From Desulfocarbo indianensis (GTDB taxonomy: Bacteria > Desulfobacterota > Desulfarculia > Desulfarculales > Desulfarculaceae): a DNA stretch of 64,000 bases. Positions 55,028-64,000 of the stretch are shown here, one piece after another (position 1 is the first letter of the stretch; each line of letters opens with the position of its first letter). Where the stretch lies: contig LBMP01000008.1 in NCBI GenBank assembly GCA_001184205.1, forward strand, positions 87,230 through 151,229. The letters are read 5' to 3'. The position numbers were made by a program, and so were the translations under genes. The notes under the pieces were generated by a model. The model saw nothing but the letters and a program-made list of their open reading frames with translations. It searched no databases and had not been told where the DNA came from.

Positions 55028-56230
55028 TTGACGCAGACCGCTTCTCAAAAAATAGACCAGTACATCATGACCACCTACGGCCGGCAGCCCGTCTGTTTCG
55101 TGCGGGGCCAGGGCATGCGGCTGTGGGACCAGGCGGGCAAGGAATACCTGGATTTCCTGGCCGGCATCGCGGTGACCGCCCTGGGCCACGCCGACCCGGC
55201 GGTGAGCCAGGCCGTGTGCAACCAAGCCCTGAAGCTCAACCACGTGAGCAATCTCTACTACACCGAGCCCCAGGCCAGGGTGGCCGAGATTTTGGTGCAA
55301 AACTCCTTTGCCGACCGGGTGTTTTTTTGCAACTCCGGGGCCGAGGCCAACGAGGGCGCGCTCAAGCTGACCCGCCTTTGGGGCAAAAGACACCTGAATG
55401 GTGCATACGGTGTCATTACAATGTATGGATCATTCCATGGCCGGACCATGAAAACCCTCTCGGCCACCGGTCAGGAGAAGGTTCAGAAGGGTTTCGAGCC
55501 CCTGGCGGCCGGTTTCACCCATGTGGCCTATGGCGATTTGGCCGCCCTGGATCAGGCCTGGGACGACAACACCTGTGCGGTGCTTTTGGAGCCGGTTTTG
55601 GGCGAGGGCGGGGTGATTTTGCCGCCGGAGGGCTACCTGGCCGGGGTGCGCGAGCTGTGCACCCAGCGTGGGGCCCTGCTTATTTATGACGAGATCCAGA
55701 CCGGCCTGGGCCGCACCGGCAAGCTGTTCGCCTATGAGCATTCCGAGGTGGCGCCGGATATCATGACCCTGGCCAAGGCCCTGGCCAACGGCCTGCCCGC
55801 CGGCGCGGTGTGCGCCAAAGAAGAGGCGGCCGAGCTGTTCATCCCCGGCACCCACGGCACCACCTTCGGGGCCGGGCCGGTGACCATGGAGGCGGCCAGG
55901 GTGGTCCTGGAAACCCTGACCCAGCCCGGCTTCATGGAACGCGCCGAGGGTACCGGCATCTACTTCTTGGAAAAGCTGAAGCTCCTGGCCCGGGAGCACC
56001 CGGACAAGATAGCCCAGGTGCGCGGCCTGGGGCTCATGCTGGGTCTGGAACTGAAGGGCCTGGGCGCGCCCTTGGTGGGCCAGCTTTTGCAACGGGGATT
56101 CGTGGTCAACTGCACCCAGGACAAAGTCCTGCGCTTCCTGCCGCCGCTCATCGTGATGCAGGAGCACATAGACGCCCTGGTGGAGGCCCTGGATCAGGCG
56201 CTGGCCACCTGGACGCCGGAAACGGCCTGA
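55028..56230 (+). CDS. argD: Acetylornithine aminotransferase
   Basis: A 400-residue class-III PLP aminotransferase converting N-acetylglutamate semialdehyde to acetylornithine. FCNSGAEANEGALKLTR (about 100), ALLIYDEIQTGLGRTG (about 217) and the Lys-bearing LAKALANGLPAGAVCA (about 247) are present. The TTG start at 55028 is supported by GAGGGG at 6 bp and matches the family N-terminus. It follows argB by 181 bp, a gap with no gene, and argF follows 69 bp later. Confidence 0.93.
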   Translation: MTQTASQKIDQYIMTTYGRQPVCFVRGQGMRLWDQAGKEYLDFLAGIAVTALGHADPAVSQAVCNQALKLNHVSNLYYTEPQARVAEILVQNSFADRVFFCNSGAEANEGALKLTRLWGKRHLNGAYGVITMYGSFHGRTMKTLSATGQEKVQKGFEPLAAGFTHVAYGDLAALDQAWDDNTCAVLLEPVLGEGGVILPPEGYLAGVRELCTQRGALLIYDEIQTGLGRTGKLFAYEHSEVAPDIMTLAKALANGLPAGAVCAKEEAAELFIPGTHGTTFGAGPVTMEAARVVLETLTQPGFMERAEGTGIYFLEKLKLLAREHPDKIAQVRGLGLMLGLELKGLGAPLVGQLLQRGFVVNCTQDKVLRFLPPLIVMQEHIDALVEALDQALATWTPETA

Positions 56231-56299
56231 GCCGGCGGCGCATAAAACGATAATCACAGCCCCCGGCGGCTTGGCAATAAACGGGAATGAAGAGAGAAA

Positions 56300-57268
56300 A
56301 TGAGTAAGTTAGTTGAAAACATCCCCAGCCTGGAGCTGCAAACCAAGCACTTGTTGACCATCCGCGACCTTTCGGCCGGCGAGGTCTTCGGCCTGCTGGA
56401 GCGCGCCGCCGACTTGAAGCAGGGCTGGAAAGAGGGCTACGCGCCCTTGGCCCTGGCCAATAAAAGCGTGGCCCTGATCTTCGAGAAACCCTCCACCCGC
56501 ACCCGGGTGTCCTTTGAATTGGCCGTGGTGCAGCTGGGCGGGCACCCCTTGTTCATGCCCTCCCGCGACACCCAAATGGCCCGCTCCGAGCCTCTGGCCG
56601 ACACGGCCAGGGTGATGAGCCGCTACGTGGACGCCATGGTGGTGCGCACCTTTGGCCAGGACACGGTGGAGGAGCTGGCGGACAGGGGTTCCATTCCCGT
56701 CATCAACGCCCTGACCGACCGCTATCATCCCTGCCAGGTGCTCTCCGACCTGCTCACCGTGCAGGAACAATTGGGCGGCGTCACCGAGCCGGTTTATTGC
56801 TGGCTGGGCGACGGCAACAACATGGCCCATTCCTGGATCGAGGCCGCGGCCTGCCTGGGCTTTGAGCTGCGCCTGGCCTGCCCGGACGCTTTCCGGCCCG
56901 ATGAGGCCATCATGGCCTCGGCCCTGGAGCGCGGCGCCAAGATCACCCTGGGCAACGACCCGGCCGAGGCGGTGCGGGGGGCCCAGGTGGTTTCCACCGA
57001 CGTGTGGGCCTCCATGGGGCAGGAGGCGGAAGCTAAAGCCCGGCGGGCGGCCTTTGCCGGCTTCACCCTGGACGCCGAGCTTCTGGGCCTGGCCGCCCAG
57101 GAGGCCATGGTGCTGCATTGCCTGCCCGCCCACCGGGGGGAGGAAATCAGCGAAGAGGTCCTGGAAGGGCCCCAGTCGGTGGTGTGGGGTCAGGCGGAAA
57201 ACCGCCTGCACATGCAAAAGGCCATCCTGGAGGCGCTGGTGGGGCACCAGGCGGGCAAGGATGAATGA
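56300..57268 (+). CDS. argF: Ornithine carbamoyltransferase
   Basis: A 322-residue enzyme forming citrulline from ornithine and carbamoyl phosphate. The carbamoyl-phosphate motif STRTR (about 66), the DALTDRYHPCQ-like segment and the ornithine loop HCLPAHRG (about 274) are all standard, and the length is normal. It lies between argD and a barrel gene, in the same orientation as the rest of the cluster. Confidence 0.96.
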   Translation: MSKLVENIPSLELQTKHLLTIRDLSAGEVFGLLERAADLKQGWKEGYAPLALANKSVALIFEKPSTRTRVSFELAVVQLGGHPLFMPSRDTQMARSEPLADTARVMSRYVDAMVVRTFGQDTVEELADRGSIPVINALTDRYHPCQVLSDLLTVQEQLGGVTEPVYCWLGDGNNMAHSWIEAAACLGFELRLACPDAFRPDEAIMASALERGAKITLGNDPAEAVRGAQVVSTDVWASMGQEAEAKARRAAFAGFTLDAELLGLAAQEAMVLHCLPAHRGEEISEEVLEGPQSVVWGQAENRLHMQKAILEALVGHQAGKDE

Positions 57269-57347
57269 GCGATAAATAATGGCCGCCGCAAGGCGTGGAT
57301 AAGTGCTCGGTTCAAAGTTGACCGCGAACGGTGGTGGAGGACCCGCG

Positions 57348-58163
57348 ATGAAAATCAGAATTTTCGCAATGGCATCCTTGGTTCTGTTGCTGACCTCCCC
57401 GGCTTGGGCCGGCGGTTTGGGTCAGGGGCCGGGCATGACCCCGGCCGGGAAATGGGCCTTAAGCCTGAGTGGCGAATACCAGTTCGAGCAGAAGTTCAAG
57501 GATTACGACCTGCACCGGGCATCCTCGGCCGGCGCCAGCGACATCGAGGGCAAAAGCGCCAAGTTCAAGGAGGACCAGGCCTATCTGGCGACCCTGACCT
57601 GGGGGGCCAGCGATTGGCTGAATCTCTTTGCCCAGGCCGGCTGGGTGCGCGGCGGCAAGTGGCAGGATAAGGACTTGCTTAGCGGCCAGGAATGGGAAGC
57701 CAAGCTCAAGGACAACTTCGCCTGGGGCGCGGGCCTCAAGGTCAAGGTTTGGGAGCCCCGGCCCGGCTGGAGCCTCTTGCTGGCGGGCCGCTATTTCCGT
57801 TACGACGACCGCGAGGCGTCTGATTGGCAAAACAACTCCACCGGCTTCCAGGCCGACAGCGATTGGGTGACCGACGACAAGCTGGATTACTGGCAAGTCG
57901 ATCTCGACGCGGTGATGCTCTTCAAGCTGGGCATGGTCACGCCCTACGTGGGCCTTGGCTGGTCCCACGCCGAGGCCAAGCTGTCCGGCCGCTGGAGCGC
58001 GCCGGGCGTGCAGGTGGATTACGACTCCAAGATGAAATCCAAGGAGGAGTTGGGCGCGCTGGCCGGCCTGGCCCTGGAGCTGGGGAGCGGCTTCAGCCTT
58101 AACCTGCAAGGCGAATTCATAACCCGCACCGCCGTGAGCCTGGGGGTGACCTGGACTTTTTAG
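57348..58163 (+). CDS. Outer-membrane beta-barrel protein
   Basis: A 271-residue exported barrel. The signal peptide is residues 1-21 (LLLTSPAWAGG). The strands (WALSLSGEYQFEQKFK, AYLATLTWGASDWLNLFAQAGW, TPYVGLGWSHAEAKLSG) alternate with short loops, and the chain ends in VSLGVTWTF with terminal Phe. The ATG at 57348 follows GGAGG; a longer frame from 57303 lacks signal-peptide sense. It is placed inside the arginine cluster, 79 bp after argF. Its role is unknown. Confidence 0.75.
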   Translation: MKIRIFAMASLVLLLTSPAWAGGLGQGPGMTPAGKWALSLSGEYQFEQKFKDYDLHRASSAGASDIEGKSAKFKEDQAYLATLTWGASDWLNLFAQAGWVRGGKWQDKDLLSGQEWEAKLKDNFAWGAGLKVKVWEPRPGWSLLLAGRYFRYDDREASDWQNNSTGFQADSDWVTDDKLDYWQVDLDAVMLFKLGMVTPYVGLGWSHAEAKLSGRWSAPGVQVDYDSKMKSKEELGALAGLALELGSGFSLNLQGEFITRTAVSLGVTWTF

Positions 58164-58507
58164 CGATTCCGCGGGCGGCGGCATAATGCCTGGCCGGACG
58201 CCTCTGGCCGCCCGCTAAGAGCGGCTTGACGAGCCCCGGCGCAGACCATATGCGCGATGGGGAAGGGGGTCAGGGCCGTGGGCAGCGGCGCTGTTGCGGC
58301 CGCCTCATGGGCAGCCCGGAGACGCATCATACGGCCCCCGCTTTGCCCGCCGCGGTCAGGCAGGCTTTAATAATCGGGTGCGCCTTAAAACCGATGCATA
58401 TCGCTTTGGTTGATGATACGGTTGGCATCGTGCAGAGCTTTTTTGCCGGCCGTGGCGGCGGAAAACCGTAGGACAACTTAACCAAGGACTAGGGAAACCA
58501 ACTTACC
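58164..58507. other. Gap between the barrel gene and argG
   Basis: About 344 bp without a convincing gene. Small frames lack ribosome sites. No clear ARG-box palindrome or riboswitch is seen; a promoter for argG is expected but was not located. Confidence 0.45.
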
Positions 58508-59731
<1,224 letters not shown>

Positions 59732-59747
59732 ACGCAAAAAACGGCAA

Positions 59748-61132
<1,385 letters not shown>

Positions 61133-61148
<16 letters not shown>

Positions 61149-62197
61149 AGCTGATAATCCTGATCTCGCTCATGGCGTTGGCTCTGGTCGCGGGTTGCGG
61201 AGTCAAATCTCCGCCTTTGCCCCGCACCGAGGTGGCTCCCGGCCAAGTGACCGATTTGAAGGCGGAGCCCAAGGCGGACGCCGTGGAGGTCACCTTCACG
61301 GTGCCCCAGGCCGACACCCCCAATCGCGCCGTGACCGAGGTCCGGTTGTACTATGGCTATCTGCCGCTGACCGGTTTGGCCGAGTGCCCGCCTTGCCCGC
61401 CCAAGCTGAAAAAATATCATGAGTTCCTGATCAAGGATAAGGACGTGCAGCTCATGAAGGGCGGCCAGTTCCTCTATCGGGACAAGGACGCGCCCATGGG
61501 TGAGGAGGCCATCTACCAGGTGGTGCTGTTCGACGCCTGGGGACGCTCCAGCCGTCCTTCCAACTTGGCCCGGGCGCCCAGGGTGCCGCCCGCCGCCCCG
61601 CCGGCCGGCTTCACGGTGACGCCCGGCGACGGCAAGGTTGTCCTGGAGTGGCAGGGAAGCGTGGTGATTCCCAAGAAGCTGGCCGCCTCCAAGGAGGTGG
61701 ACGTGCTGGCCGGCTACGCGCTTTTCCGGAAAGGCCCCGAAGGCGAGATGCAGATCAACACCTCGCCCTTGCTGTCCCCCGCCTTCACCGACAAGAGCGT
61801 GGACAACGGCAAGGTCTACGCCTATCAGGTGGCCCAGGTGCGCCGGGTAAAGATGCGCAACGTGATCGGCGCGCACAGCGCCTGGATGGAGGCCAAGCCC
61901 AAGGACCAGACCGCGCCCCAGCCCCCCAGCGGCCTGGCCGGCGTGCCGGCCAAGGAAGGGCTGTATTTGCGCTTCACGCCCAGCCCGGACCAGGACGCCG
62001 CCGGCTATCTGATCTACCGCAAGGAGAAAAAGGGCGGGGATTGGCAAAAGGTCCAGGAAGCGCCGGTCAAGGAAAACACCTTCGTGGACGTGAAGGTCAC
62101 GCCGCGGGCGGTATACATCTATAAGGTGCAGGCCATTGACGAATCCGGCAACTTAAGCGAATTCAGCGAGGAGATAGAAATCGAATACGTGCCGTAG
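61133..62197 (+). CDS. Fibronectin-type-III-like lipoprotein with LptM-like start
   Basis: A 354-residue lipoprotein. Its N-terminus (VKLIILISLMALALVAGC and then GVKSPPLP) has the hydrophobic stretch, lipobox VAGC (Cys22) and GxKxPPxP tail of LptM/YifL-like small lipoproteins. It then continues into two or three fibronectin-III-like beta domains (for example GFTVTPGDGKVVLEW, AYQVAQVRRVK, DAAGYLIYRKEKKGGDW). It overlaps argH by 16 bp, so translational coupling is likely. The ATG at 61133 removes a non-homologous upstream extension. An envelope or surface role is inferred. Confidence 0.8.
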
Positions 62198-62236
62198 CCC
62201 TGGCGGTTATGGGCGTTTAAAGCCGAGCCTGAAAAC

Positions 62237-62269
62237 GCCCCGCCTCCGGCAATGCGCAGGAGGCGGGGC
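62237..62269 (+). terminator. Hairpin after the argH-lipoprotein unit
   Basis: GCCCCGCCTCC pairs perfectly with GGAGGCGGGGC around an 11-base loop. No T run follows, so termination may need Rho or the hairpin may protect the transcript end. Confidence 0.6.
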
Positions 62270-62324
62270 CGGTCATGAGGGCGGCTGAAGGCGCTATTTC
62301 ACCCCGTGTGAGCCGACCTATGGC

Positions 62325-62406
62325 ATTGGTCTAAAATTATTGAGGAATTAAATAGTTATTGCATTAACGCACAAGGGCAATAATTGATTGTGCTAAATAG
62401 ACCAAT
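62325..62406. repeat. Nested inverted repeats upstream of fdhA
   Basis: Outer arms ATTGGTCTA (62325-62333) and TAGACCAAT (62398-62406) are perfect. Inside lie TTATTGC (62356-62362) and GCAATAA (62377-62383). The stretch is A+T-rich and lies 90-170 bp before the fdhA start; regulatory looping or leader structure is possible. Confidence 0.5.
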
Positions 62407-62422
62407 CGTGATATACGTCACG
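62407..62422. promoter_or_regulatory. CRP/FNR-family operator candidate for fdhA
   Basis: CGTGATATACGTCACG contains GTGA-N6-TCAC, the core of CRP/FNR/HcpR-type sites, as a perfect palindrome in its arms. It lies 75-90 bp before the fdhA start, a common activator position for an anaerobic enzyme. Confidence 0.5.
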
Positions 62423-62496
62423 TGAGACACAAAAATAGCCACAACTGTCGGTTATCTCGATTGTTAGGTTGATCCCTTCCGGAGTTGCTAGAAGCC

Positions 62497-63711
62497 ATGC
62501 CTTCGCTTACGATTAATGGTAGACAAGTATCTTACGATACAGGACAAACCATACTCGAGGCCGCCCGGGCCAACCAGGTGCACATACCGAGCTTGTGCTA
62601 CCTGGAAGGCTGTACGCCCACCGGGGCCTGCGGGGTTTGCCTGGTGGAGGTCAAAGGCGCGGACAAACTGCTGCCCGCCTGTGAAACTCCCGCCAGCCAG
62701 GACATGGAAGTGCTCACCGAGAGTCCCCAGGTGCGCCTGGCCCGCCAGGAAGCCCTGAAGAAGATCGTGGCCTCCGGCGCGCACAACTGCTTCGTCCTGA
62801 ACATTCCGCCGGAAAAATGGAACGAGAACCAGCTGGCCATGATGGAGCATCCCTGGCATGGCGCGCTTTGCCCGGCCCATGGCGATTGCCGGCTGCAAGA
62901 CCTGGTGGTGGAATACGGCGTCAGTATCAAAGACATCGAATTCAAGTTCGAGCCCGCCGAGCTGGACGACAGCCATCCGGTGATCATCCGCGATTTCAGC
63001 CGCTGCATAAGCTGCGGCCGCTGCGTGGCGGCCTGCAATCAAGTGCAGGTCAATTCGGCCATCAAGCCGCCCAAGGACCTTGCCGAGCAGCAAGCCAACT
63101 CCTGGCTGCCGGTGGTGGATTATGAAAAATGCACCCACTGCGGCGAATGTGTTCAGGCCTGCCCCGTGGGTGCACTTTTCGAGAAAAAGGCCTTCGGCAG
63201 GATCAACGGGCACGAGGCCGAGAAAGTCCGCACCACGTGTCCGTATTGCGGGGTTGGCTGCCAGCTTTGGCTGCACGTGAAGGACGGGCGGGTGGTGAAG
63301 GTGACCGGGGTGGAGGAGGGCCATCCCAACCTGGGGCGGCTCTGCGTGAAGGGTCGTTTCGGCTACGACTTCATTCATTCCTCGGAGCGGCTGACCGCGC
63401 CGCTGATCAAGGAGAACGGCGAGTTCCGGGAGGCGAGCTGGGACGAGGCCCTGGACCTGGTGGCCAAGCGGCTGACCGAGATAAAGGAGAAGCACGGCCC
63501 CGACGCCCTGGCCGGGGTGAGCTGCGCGCGCAGCATAAACGGAGCGGCTGACCGCGCCGCTGATCAAGGAGAACGGCGAGTTCCGGGAGGCGAGCTGGGA
63601 CGAGGCCCTGGACCTGGTGGCCAAGCGGCTGACCGAGATAAAGGAGAAGCACGGCCCCGACGCCCTGGCCGGGGTGAGCTGCGCGCGCAGCATAAACGAA
63701 GACTCCTATAA
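62497..63711 (+). CDS. fdhA: Formate dehydrogenase alpha subunit, N-terminal part (frame broken by duplication)
   Basis: The N-terminal part of a molybdenum/tungsten formate dehydrogenase. It has a 2Fe-2S ferredoxin-like domain ([15 protein letters not shown], about 34), a His/Cys 4Fe-4S motif ([15 protein letters not shown]), two 4Fe-4S clusters ([11 protein letters not shown] and [11 protein letters not shown], about 170 and 212) and the catalytic-subunit Fe-S motif [11 protein letters not shown] with [13 protein letters not shown] (about 248-290). This NuoG-like front is typical of FdhA in NAD- or electron-bifurcating enzymes. The ATG at 62497 is preferred over a TTG at 62485. An exact 157-bp tandem copy then shifts the frame by one, and about 57 nonsense residues follow before the stop at 63711. 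Confidence 0.9.
   Translation: MPSLTINGRQVSYDTGQTILEAARANQVHIPSLCYLEGCTPTGACGVCLVEVKGADKLLPACETPASQDMEVLTESPQVRLARQEALKKIVASGAHNCFVLNIPPEKWNENQLAMMEHPWHGALCPAHGDCRLQDLVVEYGVSIKDIEFKFEPAELDDSHPVIIRDFSRCISCGRCVAACNQVQVNSAIKPPKDLAEQQANSWLPVVDYEKCTHCGECVQACPVGALFEKKAFGRINGHEAEKVRTTCPYCGVGCQLWLHVKDGRVVKVTGVEEGHPNLGRLCVKGRFGYDFIHSSERLTAPLIKENGEFREASWDEALDLVAKRLTEIKEKHGPDALAGVSCARSINGAADRAADQGERRVPGGELGRGPGPGGQAADRDKGEARPRRPGRGELRAQHKRRLL
63384..63697. repeat. Exact 157-bp tandem duplication inside fdhA
   Basis: Bases 63384-63540 and 63541-63697 are identical and adjacent. 157 is not a multiple of three, so the second copy is read in another frame. The first copy is in frame with the upstream part; the second is in frame with the downstream selenocysteine part. 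Confidence 0.95.
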
Positions 63712-64000
63712 CATGCAGAAGCTTTTCCGCGCGGTGATCGGCACCAATAATATCGATCACTGCGCACGTACCTGACACGCTCCCACCGTCGCCGGTCTGG
63801 CGACATCTTTCGGTTCGGGGGCCATGACCAATTCGTTCGCCGATTTTCCAAAGGCCAAGATGTTCTTTGTGATCGGCTCCAACATGACCGAGGCGCACCC
63901 GGTGGCGGCGACCTTCCTGAAGAACGCCATGCTGAAAGGGGCGACGCTCATCGTGGCCGATCCGCGGGCCACGGCGCTCACCGATTTCGCCCAGATGCAT
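63542..64000 (+). CDS. fdhA: Formate dehydrogenase alpha subunit, selenocysteine part (runs off window end)
   Basis: Continuation of the same gene in the +1 frame: [20 protein letters not shown], then [39 protein letters not shown] and [13 protein letters not shown], open at the window end. The in-frame UGA at 63773-63775 sits exactly where FdhF has selenocysteine (CARVUHGPS), followed by the conserved VAGL...GAMTN. It encodes the Mo/W-bis-PGD active site, where Sec is a metal ligand. Without the duplicated copy, both parts join in one frame. The rest of the catalytic domain lies beyond the window. Confidence 0.88.
63773..63804 (+). promoter_or_regulatory. Selenocysteine UGA codon and SECIS-like hairpin in fdhA
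   Basis: UGA (63773-63775) is followed after 12 bases by a perfect 6-bp stem GTCGCC/GGCGAC (63788-63804) capped by the loop GGTCT, the same loop sequence as in the E. coli fdhF SECIS. Loop spacing (18 bases from the UGA) fits bacterial SelB-dependent insertion. The lower stem near the UGA is less regular. Confidence 0.85.

Overview
The window reads as chromosomal DNA of a strict or near-strict anaerobe of the Desulfobacterota (the former deltaproteobacteria). A Desulfarculales-type sulfate reducer is plausible. The reasons are a G+C-rich background, a selenocysteine formate dehydrogenase, an anaerobic benzimidazole synthase of the ThiC family under a cobalamin riboswitch, FeoAB with a DUF2325 neighbour, an LbtU-type porin, and several DUF-family proteins common in that phylum. 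This placement is inference; there is no rRNA in the window.

Layout. 0-0.5 kb: the start of an HD-GYP protein. 0.5-6.7 kb: an iron block with an LbtU-like porin, a tiny Cys/His-rich ORF, FeoB, FeoA, a DUF2325 protein and a divergent DtxR-family regulator. It includes a probably frameshifted FeoB-associated Cys-rich peptide. 6.8-10 kb: an acyl-CoA dehydrogenase / acyl-CoA ligase / MerR operon with a consensus promoter and palindromic operator. 10.1-14.2 kb: Mut7-C, a lipoprotein, a TPR lipoprotein and an RpoH-type sigma factor. 14.4-19.4 kb: two alpha/beta hydrolases, MgtE, RecO and a small lipoprotein. 19.6-21.2 kb: cobalamin riboswitch, attenuator and bzaF. 22-28.6 kb: PilZ, PPC/DUF296, MogA/MoaB, a PAS-GGDEF cyclase, an MBL-fold protein and a sigma-54 activator. 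28.7-32.3 kb: an EF-G paralogue and a MarR/DUF169 pair with a clear promoter-operator.

32.6-46 kb is accessory. A PchR-like AraC regulator faces a leftward set of seven genes: TonB receptor, methyltransferase, two IrtAB/YbtPQ-type ABC half-transporters, an MMPL/RND protein, a LolA-like periplasmic protein and an outer-membrane protein. The receptor-to-ABC part is visibly A+T-richer than its surroundings, and a dead IS481 transposase lies just upstream. This looks like a transferred metallophore-handling module without an obvious biosynthetic enzyme.

46-48.6 kb holds redox-flavoured genes (hemerythrin-like, a LuxR regulator carrying an Fe-S domain, a CGGC protein) and a perfect 46-bp palindrome. 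49.9-53.2 kb is xerC-hslV-hslU, with a GNAT fragment and REP-like hairpins between hslV and hslU. 53.2-62.2 kb is an arginine cluster (argB, argD, argF, argG, argH) interleaved with outer-membrane proteins and ending in a fibronectin-type lipoprotein. 62.5 kb to the end is fdhA for a Sec-formate dehydrogenase, with an in-frame UGA and SECIS-like hairpin. As given, its frame is broken by an exact 157-bp tandem duplication.
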